Shown: one piece after another, positions 1 through 9,300 of the stretch
Layout: each line of letters begins with the position of its first letter
Position numbering within the stretch: position 1 is the first letter of the stretch
Assembly (NCBI GenBank): GCA_044450785.1
Contig: JBIOJM010000225.1
Location: 1 to 17,083, forward strand
Length of the DNA stretch: 17,083 bases
Reading direction: 5' to 3'
Source: JBIOJM01 sp044450785
Lineage (GTDB): Bacteria; Planctomycetota; Planctomycetia; Isosphaerales; Isosphaeraceae
Translations under genes and position numbers: made by a program
Notes under the pieces: model-generated
Seen by the model: only the letters and a program-made list of their open reading frames with translations
Told to the model about the DNA's origin: nothing
Database searches by the model: none

Positions 1-37
1 AGAGGAAATGCCTCATTCACCTCCGTGCGGAGTATAA

Positions 38-73
38 CCGCCCGTGCAGGTTCAAGTCCTGTCTTCGGCACTA
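38..73 (+). other. 3' end of a tRNA-Leu-like sequence (possible att scar)
   Basis: Positions 46-62 form a T arm: stem GCAGG, loop TTCAAGT, stem CCTGT with one G-T wobble. They are followed by a seven-base acceptor strand CTTCGGC (63-69), a discriminator A (70) and CTA where a CCA end would stand. The acceptor strand would pair with a 5' GCCGAAG, which is typical of bacterial tRNA-Leu. Upstream, 24-44 can form an imperfect variable-arm-like hairpin, but I cannot fold a normal anticodon arm in 1-23. This is therefore more likely a 3' fragment than the end of an intact tRNA cut by the window edge. Such 3' fragments are commonly left where elements integrate into tRNA genes. That role is inference. 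Confidence 0.4.
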
Positions 74-92
74 ATCACTTTGAGGTTCCAAC

Positions 93-419
93 ATGGCTTC
101 GACGACCTCTCAGGAACTCACGGTCGACGCGTCCATCAGTGATTTCTTAGTTCGACACGGCGCCGAGCGGGAGTTTCGGAAGGTCTGTGAGCTTGCGCGT
201 GCCTCGTTTCCCGCATTGATTGGCCTCGAAGTGATGCTGCAAGAGGATTCCGATGAAGATGACCGGGCCCAGGCCGTCGTGTGCGCCAAGCTGCCCGAGT
301 TATATCCCGATGACCAGCTTCAAGCCGCCATGCGACGCTACCACGAGCGTCTGATCGCGGGGCTTCCGCTTTCCTATTGTCCCCTCTTCGCACTGGTCAT
401 CGCGTTCGTTTCGGAGTGA
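93..419 (+). CDS. Hypothetical protein, 108 aa
   Basis: I do not recognise a named family. The ATG is preceded by GAGG about seven bases upstream, a credible ribosome binding site that supports this start. The protein is acidic in its middle (a DSDEDD run near residues 52-57). It ends in a hydrophobic stretch (about residues 93-106, PLSYCPLFALVIAFV) that is short for a membrane segment and may be a buried helix. There is no signal peptide and no obvious catalytic motif. It begins 20 bases after a tRNA-Leu-like 3' end and is followed by a convergent, decayed gene, so it sits in a small accessory patch and may be cargo left from an integration. Codon use looks like that of its neighbours. The gene call is fairly safe and the function is unknown. 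Confidence 0.7.
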   Translation: MASTTSQELTVDASISDFLVRHGAEREFRKVCELARASFPALIGLEVMLQEDSDEDDRAQAVVCAKLPELYPDDQLQAAMRRYHERLIAGLPLSYCPLFALVIAFVSE

Positions 420-452
420 ACATGATGACCGTACGCGATTCGGCTGGATTCC

Positions 453-1115
453 CTATGCGTGTGGGGCCAGCTTCGAACGGATCTGGCTGACAATCGCCGG
501 CTCGGTGATCTTCGTATCCTCGGCCAACAAAAGCGCCTTGCTGAGGACCTGCGACAACATGCCATCGCCTTCGAAAGGCAAGAACAGCGTGCGGTCCCCC
601 GCCGCAGCGCTGGGTTTCGCCACGATGCATAGGTACTGGTCGTTGGGCGTCATGAGGATGTTGCCGCTGCCCAGGTGGATCTTGTAGGTGCGTAGGTCGC
701 CGCGCACTCGCAAGAACTTCGTCGAGAGCGAGCAACGATCGGCGATCTTGAGCCGCGGGATCAGACCTTCGAGCACAGCCTTGCGGGTCTGGGCCGTAGC
801 GGACAGATCGCCGAAAGCATACGTGTCCGTGCCGTGGTCGTCGCCGGCGCCTTCGATCCAGAACTCCGCCTGCAAATCCCAGGTCGGCAAGTCCAGGCTG
901 GCCGGTGGAAACTCTTGATCGACCAGCAGGCGCCTTTTCGACCTGCGCCGGGCCAGCGATCACCGAGCTTGCGCTGGATGGTAATCTCGAACGTGTTCAC
1001 GGTGGTCGCGCTCCTCTTCCAGCAGGCTTTCCTTCTGGCCGTTGACGGCGGCGCGTCGGGCGCCCGTGAGCGAAAAATCGTAACAATTCAGGATGGCACG
1101 GTAATGAGGCGCAAC
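453..1115 (-). pseudogene. C-terminal remnant of a DUF4132/DUF7737-type large protein
   Basis: The continuous part (about 938 down to 453) contains PTWDLQAEFW, GDDHGTDTYAFGDLSATAQT, LIPRLKIADRCSL, RTYKIHLGSGNI and LPFEGDGML..LSKALLLAEDTKI. I recognise these as the C-terminal domain (DUF7737) of proteins of about 1,000 residues or more that also carry DUF4132 or a related domain, sometimes with WGR; their biochemical role is poorly known. The stop at 453 fits the normal C-terminus. Upstream, the text moves to another frame for about 60 bases (VNTFEITIQRKLGDRWP, 1000-950), then returns to the original frame (FSLTGARRAAVNGQKES, about 1080-1020). The original frame has a TGA at 962-960 inside the displaced segment. 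No N-terminal two thirds is visible further up. An annotator might call 453-890 a 145-aa gene from an internal ATG. I read it as a truncated, twice-shifted remnant. Confidence 0.65.
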
Positions 1116-1936
1116 TCGAACTGGCAAAGTGCTATCGTCGAAAGTCGGCCTCCTTGGGACAAGCATGGGTGTTCGCACATGTCCATCTTGACCCATGTCC
1201 TCGACCCTGATCAGCTCCGGGCTCGTGGGTAGCCTCCTCGGGCTCTTCGCGGGGGGTTGCCAGGCCCCCCTGGTTCTCTCCAAGCGGAGCCTGGGGTGGC
1301 AGCACTTCTTGAGGCTGGGATACAATCCCCCGAGTGGGATGTGCGCCAGGCCGCTTGGCCTGGCACGGAATGCCGCGGACTGGGGAAGCGCCGGCCGGTT
1401 TCAGCCGCCCGTCCGCTATTCGGCCGCAGCCAAATCGTCTGGGATGTCGAAGGCAAGATCACGGCGGAATACCGGGCTAACGATAGGCGGCGGGGGTCAG
1501 AAGTGTTTACTTTTATCAAGCGTCTCTTTTGGCACTTGACCCGGAGGGCCGGGACGCCCCCCGACGAGCGACCAGCATCGGATACGCAGGTCGACCGCGA
1601 GATTTCCTGCCACGAGGATCCTGATCCATCCCGGATCGTGGTCCACGATTCGGCGAGTGCCCCGCACCTGCCCGAGCAATTCTCTTGGAAGTTTCCCGCG
1701 GAGTGGTCTCAGATATCGCATCGAACGCGGCAACGAAGCGCGGTCGATCAGACTCGTAGCCATCTCGGGGAAACCGGCCTAGCTGTGGATGAGCACACGT
1801 GATGCGGCTAATTCGGTTGGTTTCGGGGAGTACAACCGACGCAAACAGACCCAGGCCGAACAAGATTCCCGCCCGGCGGCTGAATCTCCTTCCGGCTACG
1901 CGGCCCGAGTACATGTCTTCTTCGAGAGAACGACAC
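1116..1936. other. Region without a convincing gene
   Basis: About 820 bases lie between the decayed DUF7737 gene and the next gene. Open frames exist on both strands (for example 1257-1802 plus and 1516-1938 minus). Their translations are rich in Arg, Ser and Pro, show no recognisable motif and overlap one another, as expected from GC-rich non-coding DNA. The left part may hold further decayed sequence of the large gene at 453-1115. The only structure noted is a hairpin at 1345-1364. Confidence 0.5.
1345..1364. repeat. Short perfect hairpin, 8-bp stem
   Basis: GCCAGGCC (1345-1352) and GGCCTGGC (1357-1364) pair perfectly around the four-base loop GCTT. No T-tract follows on either side, so it is not a typical intrinsic terminator. 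It may be a chance structure in GC-rich DNA or part of a small repeat. Confidence 0.4.
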
Positions 1937-2602
1937 ATGGCGATTGATAGGCCGGAAACTCAGGATCAGATCGACTGGCGGAGGATGCACGCGCTGGGGT
2001 TGCCGGCGGGTAGCGTCCGGGCACTCCTGGCGGTTCTGGTATTCGCAACGGTCTGGGGGATGCTGCTGGTGAGACCGTCACAGGTGGTGCCGGACTACCT
2101 CAGCACCCTGATGTTCGTGATCATGGGCCATTACTTCGCGACAAGAAAACGGATCGCGGCCGTCGCGGTGCCTGGGGACGAGCCGGGTCCGCCGCCCTTG
2201 TTCTTGCCGAGAGGCACCATTCGGCTGCTCCTCGCCGGGGGCTCGGCGGCGGTCGCGGTGGTGCTCTACCAGAGAGGGGTGTTAACTCGGATCGACACGA
2301 ACCCGGGAGTGACAACGCTGCTCCTGGTCGGAGGGTTCCTGATCGGCGTGATCCTCAACGCCTTGATCGGCTGGTGGCGGGCGCGCGGCAAGCGCAGGCA
2401 CAGGGCCATCGAGGACATGCAGGCCTTGGCCGCCATGGGGGCTGGAGTGGTGCTGGTCGCCTTGGTTTGGAACCGGATGTTTCCCGTCGTCCCGCTCGAT
2501 CAGGTCGACGCCATCTTCAACCGCTGGGGCCACCTCGGCCGACTCGCCCCGGAGCACCTACTGGCCGCCGTTATCGGGTTCTATTTCGGTTCGCGATCGT
2601 AA
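1937..2602 (+). CDS. Polytopic membrane protein of unknown function, 221 aa
   Basis: This is an integral membrane protein with about six hydrophobic segments, at roughly residues 27-46, 53-69, 93-111, 124-147, 163-179 and 205-218. The N-terminus (WRRMHALGLPAGSVRALLA) is a basic cytoplasmic lead-in, and short Arg/Lys-rich loops (residues 70-72 and 148-156) suggest positive-inside topology. I have an impression of similar planctomycete hypothetical membrane proteins but know no function. The ATG at 1937 is chosen because GAGAGAA lies just upstream and the protein character begins there. An in-frame ATG at 1913 would add eight residues (MSSSRERH). The frame is open back to 1799, but that extension is Arg/Pro-rich and unconvincing. 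The gene stands alone and faces the gene ending at 2892, with strong hairpins in between. Confidence 0.8.
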   Translation: MAIDRPETQDQIDWRRMHALGLPAGSVRALLAVLVFATVWGMLLVRPSQVVPDYLSTLMFVIMGHYFATRKRIAAVAVPGDEPGPPPLFLPRGTIRLLLAGGSAAVAVVLYQRGVLTRIDTNPGVTTLLLVGGFLIGVILNALIGWWRARGKRRHRAIEDMQALAAMGAGVVLVALVWNRMFPVVPLDQVDAIFNRWGHLGRLAPEHLLAAVIGFYFGSRS

Positions 2603-2706
2603 TGCAGCACCTGAAGAACTCGAACGGTACTTTGGCACCCAGAAGCCGACCGAGGTCGCGGTACACGAGTCCCATGACTTCTGGAATGACAACATACTGT
2701 CACTAC

Positions 2707-2764
2707 ACCAACCCGAAGCGTAAGCGAGGGAAAACGCAGCACCTCGCTTACGCTTCGGGTTAGT
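2707..2764. repeat. Long palindromic repeat (NPKRKRG-type planctomycete repeat)
   Basis: Positions 2710-2729 and 2742-2761 are perfect 20-base reverse complements around a 12-base spacer (2730-2741). Beyond a single mismatch, two more pairs extend the stem to 2707-2764. The left arm starts AACCCGAAGCG. Because of the symmetry, both strands translate to the same peptide, NPKRKRG. From memory, that spurious peptide recurs in planctomycete annotations, marking a dispersed palindromic repeat. It lies between two convergent genes (ending 2602 and 2892), where it could fold in either transcript and act as a bidirectional terminator or RNA-stabilising element. There is no adjacent transposase. Confidence 0.85.
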
Positions 2765-2766
2765 AT

Positions 2767-2787
2767 CCCGGACAAGAATTGTCCGGG
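2767..2787. repeat. Second hairpin, 9-bp perfect stem
   Basis: CCCGGACAA (2767-2775) and TTGTCCGGG (2779-2787) pair perfectly around GAA. The element starts only three bases after the outer limit of the longer palindrome at 2707-2764, so the two probably form one compound repeat unit. On the plus strand the stem is followed by TTATTGTTA, a weak T-rich tail, so it could terminate the membrane protein gene ending at 2602. The terminator role is inference. Confidence 0.6.
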
Positions 2788-2891
2788 TTATTGTTACGCG
2801 GGCCCTAACGATTCGCGCCAGCGGCCCGCCACTGCACGTTCCGGTACAATCGACGCTCATCTCGGCCGGCAGGATCGTTGTCTCCCCTTGC

Positions 2892-5852
2892 TTAACGTGA
2901 CCTCGAGATGAACGGGTGGCTCAGGGCTCCCGCCGGCTTGTGCGCGTTTGTGTGGACGTACTTCTTGGCCTCCGCAGGGGTCCAGACCACGTTCCTCCAG
3001 GTCAAGGTTGTCGTGTAATTGCTCCCCGGTAACCCGTTTTCGGCGCCATCCAGCGGGATCCCGTTCGAGTCGGTCACACCACCGTCCCCATCGCCGATCA
3101 CCGTGAAATGATAGGTGTCGTGAAGGTCGATTCTCTTCCGAGGTCTGAGGGTCACGCTGTCCGTCGCGGGGTCATACACCGCCGAGCGGATGCCGATCAC
3201 GCGTCCGGCCGGACCGACGATCCGGTAATTGCTCGGGTCCGAAGCGCGGGCCGGATCGAGTCCGTCGCTGAATGTCAGCGCCAGGACCGTCGGTTGCATG
3301 TGGATCCCATAACGCTGCAAAGACTCGACGGTCGGTCCGTCGATCCCCGGGGAGCCGCCCCCCTGAGTCACGGGGTTCACCGTCTGGATCAAGTGACTCG
3401 GCACCGTGCTCGGCGCGAACGTCGTGTCGCCGTTGTACGTCGCGCTGATCGTGTGGGGGCCCGCCGACAATGTCGCGATGGAGAAAGCGCCCTGCTCGTG
3501 GCCATTTACAACCTGGACGGGGACCGGCGTCTGGGGAGTGCCGTCGATCGTGAAGACGACAGACCCCGTCGGCGTCCCGGCGAAGGCCCCTGGCGAGACG
3601 ACCGCCGTGAAGGTCACCTGCCGGCCAACCGTCGACGCGTTCAACGAAGACGTCAGCGTGGTCGTCGTCGGCTGCAGGTTCGGAGCGTTCACCGTCTGCG
3701 TCGGCAGTGACCCGTTGCTCGGACTGACATTCGTGTCGCCGCTGTACGCCGCCGTAACCGAGTGCTGTCCCGCCGCGAGCGTTGACGTGACGAACTGCGC
3801 CTCGTCCACGCCCCCGACGACCGAGAGCTGCGTGGGCGTCTGCCCCTGCCCGTCGATGGTGAATGTCACCGTGCCCGTCGGCGTCCCCTGGTACGCCGGT
3901 GCCGTGACCACCGCCGTGAACGTCACCTGCTGTCCCGGCGTCGACGGATTCGCCGATGACGAGACTGCCGTCTCGGTGGCCGGCATGGCCGCCGTCCCCG
4001 CTACGCTCGAGAATTCAGATGTGTCGCCGGACGGGGCGGTGGTTGTGGCCGTATAGAAGCCGGCCGGCTCGCTGAGGGAGAACGTGCCTTGGCCCGTACC
4101 GTCAGTCGTGACGGTCACTTCCTGGACGAACGTCTGGCCCTCTGAGGACTGGGCCGTCGAGTTGGAGAAGATCTCGACGACGTACGAGGTGTTCTTCGCT
4201 TCGGTGAGCGTGCCCGAGAGTGTGCCGGTGCTTCCCGTCCCCGGCGCGAATGTCAAGGTGGGCGGACCAGCAAATTCGTTGGTCAAATAGTTCTGAAAGA
4301 TGCCGCCCTTCGCGTTGCCGAAGATCGAGTTTCGGGTGAACTGGTCATGCTGGCCCGCAAGCAGGTAGATTCCATAGTAACCGCTGTTCGCGATCACATT
4401 TCCCTGCCCCGGACCCGTTCCCCCGATCGTGAGGCCGGTGCCGTTCTCGATCTCGATCCCGTGGAGCGAATTGCCGAGCGCAACCTGGCCCGTCTTGTCC
4501 GTGCCGATCAGGTTCCCCAGGATTACGTCGTGTTGCAGCTCTCCGCTGGGCGTGGACGTCTGCGTCCTGACACCGATGCTGTTGTCCGAAATGACATTGT
4601 TCTGCACCGTGGCGTTCTCGACCGAATAGAGATCGATTCCGAACGTGCCGCTCCCGAGCGCCGCGGTGCCGGTGGCGTTGGTCCCGATCAGGTTGTTCGC
4701 GATCGTGTACGCCGACTGGCTCCCAACCGTTTGACTCAGGAGAATCCCGGTCTGGTTGCCTGAGATCAGGTTGTTGGAGATGGTCATGGAGATCGACTTG
4801 GCGGAAGCCGGTTCGAAACTTATGATCCCGCTGCCGCTCTGACCGTTGCCGAGGGCGACCGTGCCAGTGACGTCCGTGCCAATGTAGTTGCCCTCGATCG
4901 TGACACTTCCGGATGTATCCAGTCCACCGTCGCCGTTCCCGGAGATCACGTTGCCGAGCCCGGACGCGGTGCCGCCGTAGATATTGCCCGATCCGGAGTC
5001 TTGCACACCCGCGTACTCATTCTCGATCGCCTTTGTGCCCGTGGCGTCGAGGCCCAGGAAGTTGTTCTCGATGACGTTCCCGCTGGGCGTGATGTTCAGT
5101 GGATTGGTCGCCTGGTCCGGCACGTACACTCCATCATGGACAAAGTACGACGTAGAGGCGTTCCCCGACCCCGAGATCACGTTTCGATCACCGGCGTTCG
5201 GCCCGCCGATCGTGTTGAACGAGTTCTCAAGCTCCACGCCGGTTCCGTTGGGCGCGGCGGTCTCGCCCGTCGGGTCGGTGCCGATGAAGCAGCCCGCGAC
5301 CTGGACGTTGCCCCCGGCCGTGATCAGCACGCCGGCCTTGACGAAATTCTCGATGTCGAGCCCGAGGACCTGCGATCCTTGCTGGTCGATCGTGAGACCG
5401 TCGATCGCGCCCGCGGTCTTTCCGTTGATCGCGACGGCCAATTTCGCGTTGTCCCCTTGCGCCAGCGTGTTCTTGCTCGCCCCCGGCTGGCTGTAGCCGT
5501 TGATGATGGCCGCGTTGGTGCTGATCGTGGGCAGCGCCGACTGGACCGCGATCGTCCAGACCCCGGTTGCCGGGTTATAGCCCGGATCGGTTGTGGGGAT
5601 GTTGAATCCAATCGTGTTCGTGGCCCCGACCGCCCCGCTCACCTGCGCCTGCTCCATCGCGCTCAGCGACGAGACCGCCAGCGTCCCGTCGGATACCTCA
5701 ATCGCCTCGCGCAGCGACAAGGTCGCATCCGGAGTCGTATCGTCGGCCGTCGTATTCACCATGATCGACGCCAGGAGCTGGCGATCCTCGAGCAGCTCAA
5801 CCTGCAACTTTTTCCGACGTCGTAACTTCGGAGTACAAAAAGACCCTCTCAT
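2892..5852 (-). CDS. Secreted beta-helix and Ig-like repeat protein, 986 aa
   Basis: The ATG at 5852 has AAGGGAG nine bases upstream; the frame is open further up, but the residues there look non-coding. Residues 1-28 are very basic and then carry LEDRQLLA, a variant of the planctomycete LEPR-xLL N-terminal motif linked to export. Residues 46-50 (SLREA) match the end of the CSLREA motif, with Ser for Cys. From about 60 to 610 run parallel beta-helix repeats, with units such as NVISGN, IGTDVTGT and ALGN recurring about every 45-60 residues. Two Ig-like domains of the Big_3_5 type follow (about 622-722 and 724-823). Then comes a C-terminal Ig-like fold (about 850-950; VLALTFSDGLDPARASDPSNY). 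The likely role is a large extracellular or surface-attached adhesin or polysaccharide-binding protein. No catalytic residues can be assigned. Whether it is controlled by the sigma-kinase pair upstream is unknown. Confidence 0.9.
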   Translation of the reverse strand: MRGSFCTPKLRRRKKLQVELLEDRQLLASIMVNTTADDTTPDATLSLREAIEVSDGTLAVSSLSAMEQAQVSGAVGATNTIGFNIPTTDPGYNPATGVWTIAVQSALPTISTNAAIINGYSQPGASKNTLAQGDNAKLAVAINGKTAGAIDGLTIDQQGSQVLGLDIENFVKAGVLITAGGNVQVAGCFIGTDPTGETAAPNGTGVELENSFNTIGGPNAGDRNVISGSGNASTSYFVHDGVYVPDQATNPLNITPSGNVIENNFLGLDATGTKAIENEYAGVQDSGSGNIYGGTASGLGNVISGNGDGGLDTSGSVTIEGNYIGTDVTGTVALGNGQSGSGIISFEPASAKSISMTISNNLISGNQTGILLSQTVGSQSAYTIANNLIGTNATGTAALGSGTFGIDLYSVENATVQNNVISDNSIGVRTQTSTPSGELQHDVILGNLIGTDKTGQVALGNSLHGIEIENGTGLTIGGTGPGQGNVIANSGYYGIYLLAGQHDQFTRNSIFGNAKGGIFQNYLTNEFAGPPTLTFAPGTGSTGTLSGTLTEAKNTSYVVEIFSNSTAQSSEGQTFVQEVTVTTDGTGQGTFSLSEPAGFYTATTTAPSGDTSEFSSVAGTAAMPATETAVSSSANPSTPGQQVTFTAVVTAPAYQGTPTGTVTFTIDGQGQTPTQLSVVGGVDEAQFVTSTLAAGQHSVTAAYSGDTNVSPSNGSLPTQTVNAPNLQPTTTTLTSSLNASTVGRQVTFTAVVSPGAFAGTPTGSVVFTIDGTPQTPVPVQVVNGHEQGAFSIATLSAGPHTISATYNGDTTFAPSTVPSHLIQTVNPVTQGGGSPGIDGPTVESLQRYGIHMQPTVLALTFSDGLDPARASDPSNYRIVGPAGRVIGIRSAVYDPATDSVTLRPRKRIDLHDTYHFTVIGDGDGGVTDSNGIPLDGAENGLPGSNYTTTLTWRNVVWTPAEAKKYVHTNAHKPAGALSHPFISRSR

Positions 5853-6364
5853 GGCGGCGATCTCCCTTGTTTCTCTGATGAAGCTGTGGATGACAGGCCG
5901 TTTTTCCAGGCGCGCCACCCCGATCGAGAACATCTCGATTGAGGTGCCAGAATGCGGATGATTCTGGGAATCGGAATCGGTTCGGTCAGGCCGACACTGA
6001 GACGCAGTGAGGGCGCACCGAGGTCGGGGGCCAGTCCAAGGCGCAGGCCGGGTCTCCCCGCCGTAGAGGGGCATCCCGGGGTGAACGTCGTGCTGGAGAG
6101 TCGACTGGCCGGAGCAATCCCGTGGGTCGAGCCCGATTGCACGATCAGAGCGACCACCCTCCCTATATGGGTATCTGCGCTCGTGCCGTGATTGGTAACC
6201 GGCTCATCGCATTTTCTTTCGAAGCGGACAGGTTGGGGGTTCCGGAACCTCGGTTGGGACACCGGATCAAGAGGGATTTCGCCTCATTGCAGAGATGGAT
6301 GGAGGGGGAAGTGACCTCTCACTCAAGGGTGGCCGGGCGGCGAAGGCAGCAAGCCGGCTGGGAT
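5853..6364. other. Intergenic region upstream of the beta-helix gene
   Basis: These 512 bases separate the kinase stop (6365) from the start of the beta-helix gene (5852), both on the minus strand. No open frame in it looks coding. The gap and the strong ribosome binding site at its left end suggest the beta-helix gene has its own promoter here. I could not pick out convincing -35/-10 boxes or a clear intrinsic terminator for the kinase. Confidence 0.5.
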
Positions 6365-9300
6365 TTAGCGGTCGAAGACGCTGGGCGGAAAGTCCGGGAG
6401 AGAGCGATTCAATTCTTCACGTGCTTCCTGCAGGAGTGCTCGGAGGTCGCGGATGAAAGTAGGGGTGCTCAAGCTGGCAGGCGGACGCCACTCCTGGGCT
6501 TTCGTCAGGGCGATGCGAGCCGACGCTGTCTGGCCAAGGCGCGCCCGGCACATCGACATCAACACCCAGTCGTAACCGATTTCATAGGAATTCTGTGCGA
6601 TGTCTCTTTCCAGTTCGGCCACAGCTTCCTTGAAGCGGCCCCCACGATAGAGAGCCGCGGCCAGTGTATTGCGAAAGCTCGGCTCGCCTGGTTGACGCTC
6701 AACGGCCTTGCGCGCCCAGCGGATCGCCTCTTCCGGATCGCCTCGGCCGGGCGCGGCTGCCAGGCACCAGGCCAGTTCGTTGGCGGCCGCTGCTGAGTTC
6801 GGATTCCTCGCAAGGGATCGCCGAAAATCGTTCGCGGCTTGCTGCCAACGCTCCAACCGGTTCCAAAGATAGCCACGCTCCGCCAGCTCATCAGCATCGA
6901 AGAGATCTTCGTCGAACAACCTTCGGATGGCATACCCGGCCTCGTTCAGTGTTTGCCTGGCCGCCAGCAGCCTGAGACCTACCGGGTCGGCCCCTCGGAC
7001 CTCGATCCGCTCAATCGAAGGAAGGGGGACTGCCTGGGAAGGGCCGCCGAAGCTTTCCGGAAACCCTGCAACCAGGCCCATCTCCTGGAGACGGAGGCGG
7101 ATCAGCGACAGGTCCCAGAGATCGACCTTCTGGCTGTTGCGCGTGACGGCCAGGAAGCGTCCGTCCGGGCTGAAGACCAGCCGATGAACCTGCGATTCAC
7201 TCGGTCCGTCGATCGCAGTCAGCTCATGCCCGCTTTGCACGTCGACGAGCAACACGGTCGTTCGGTCCGCGGCCAGCACCGCGGCGATGTTGCCGCCTGG
7301 GTGAAATGCGATGCGCATCGTTCCTTGACTCGGTGTCTTATCAACCTCGTAATCCACCTTCGATACAGGAGCCCAGGTCCCGATTCTGAAGAATCGATAG
7401 GATGTCCGATCGTCGATGCCCAGCCACTGGCCGTCTGCACTGAAGGCCACGCAAGAAAGGCCCGGGATGACCTTCGCGATGAGCCCCGTGGCGGTGTCCC
7501 AGACCTTCACCTGCTCATGACCAGGGCCACCTTCCCACCCAGCCGTGGCGGCCCACTTCCCGTCCGGACTTATCGCCAGGTCATACACTCCCGCATGTGG
7601 CTTGAGCCAGATTCGCCGCCAGGGTTGTTCCAGATCCAATAGTAGCGACCCCTCCCGCGTATCAGCGCTCACGCCGACCAGTCGACCGCTGGCACTCCGC
7701 GCCAATCCGTTAATCGGGAAGCGACAGTAGTCCGGCGCCAGGGGTTCCGCTGGTCCGATTCGCTGGACGCCGTCAACGGGCAGCCGGACTGGCCAGCGGC
7801 ACAATCCCTGACCGTTGTACGTCAAGAGCGAGCCGTCGGGCAGGAATTGCACGGCGTTGCAGCGGCCGATCGGCAAATGAGCGAGGCCTACCCCGTCGGA
7901 CGACCGGACAATGTAGACCCCGTCGGGACGCAGGGCCAGCGCGATCATCGAACCATCCGGACTGAACGCCAACCCGTCCGGACCCCAGACCGCGGAGTCG
8001 GCCCGTTCGCGGAGCATCCGGCAATCGATGGTCCTTCGCTCCTTGCCGGGGTCAAGCTCGTAGAGGGTCAGGTCATCCCTCCGGCCGACCACGATCTCGG
8101 ACCGGGTGGAGAGCAGTCCTCGAAAATGGCCGGGGAGGGCCGCCAGCAACTGTCCCCGAATCGGGTCCCACACGCGGATGATGCGGTCCCGGCATTCGGA
8201 GATGAGCAGATCTCCTTCCGGTTCGAAGTACGCGTGGATCCACCCCTCTTGATGACCCAGGAGCATGGCCAGCCGCTCCCTGTCCTCAAGGTCGTACACC
8301 GAGATCGTGCGATCGTTCGCGACCGCCAGGAGGGTCGCCTTTCGGTTGAGAGCGAGCCCGCCGGTCCGAAAAACCGGGGGAATCTTGAGGTGGATCTTGA
8401 CGCGTCCGTTTGTGATGTCATAGACCCATGCATCCTGCGTCTCGCCGCGCATCACAGCCAGAAAACGCCCATCCCGGCTCAGTGCCAGTCTCGAGTACTC
8501 GAGACGAGCCGGGACTCTCGACCCAAGCTGAAATCGCCGGGCCTCGGTCATGGCTGGCAGGTCGTAAACACGAACCTCGCCATCGGGCCGCAGGGCGGCG
8601 ATCTGCCCACCATCAGGCCGATATGCCACATCGCAGACGTCAGACGGCCAGAGTCCGGGCACCTCACCGCGATCCAGGTCCCAGAGCTCGATCTTTGATG
8701 GATCGGATCGGACGTACACAAAATGACCGCTCGCGTCGAGCTCGGGGTCGATCAGGTATCCAGCCCTATTGGTCTTCACGACCCGGAGCTGGGACCGATC
8801 AGAGATCCGGTGGAGATGGAACGTGTGTCCCCCTTCCACGACCACGTACCGATCGGCATCAAACGAAAAGGACGAGACAGCCGGGTCGAGGTTGAGCCCC
8901 GGCCAGGTCTTCGACGGCCGCACGTCGCCATCACCCGAGGTGGCGATTGCCTCTCCCCGCAGGTTGGTCAGCAGGTTGGGCCCGGCCATCCCCGCGCGGG
9001 CGAGCTGGGCGGCCTGCGCCAGTCTCCCGAGTCGTTGTGCACGCGGGCCAGGCTGTCTGGAGTAACGCTCTGCCCGTACCTGCTGCAAGAGCGACCGGGC
9101 GAGCTCCAACTGTGTATTCCTCTGCTCCTTCTGCAACGCGTCTCGCTGCTCGAGAACCTGATCACGCTGTTCGTGGAATTTCCATGCCGTAGCCGTCGAA
9201 CCGATCGCCAGGACGGTAGTCAACGTCGCCGCGAGCAGGCCCAGCATCGCCACAGCAGGGTTCCGACGCGACCACCGCCAGAGCCGCTCGCTGGCCGAGA

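Noticed and set aside
1516..1938. Minus-strand frame of 140 codons with a hydrophobic stretch (ILFGLGLFASVVL)
   Set aside because: It overlaps the start of the supported plus-strand gene at 1937, most of it is Arg/Ser/Pro-rich, and no family or ribosome binding site is seen.
3108..5961. Long open frames on the plus strand (for example 3406-4056, 4984-5496, 5001-5825)
   Set aside because: They lie entirely opposite the beta-helix gene, are Arg/Pro/Val-rich, and lack family features and ribosome binding sites. They are shadows of a GC-rich coding strand.
5853..6074. 74-residue N-terminal extension of the beta-helix protein
   Set aside because: The extension has no signal-like or conserved features, whereas the ATG at 5852 has a strong AAGGGAG and starts a basic N-terminus leading into the LEDRQLLA motif.
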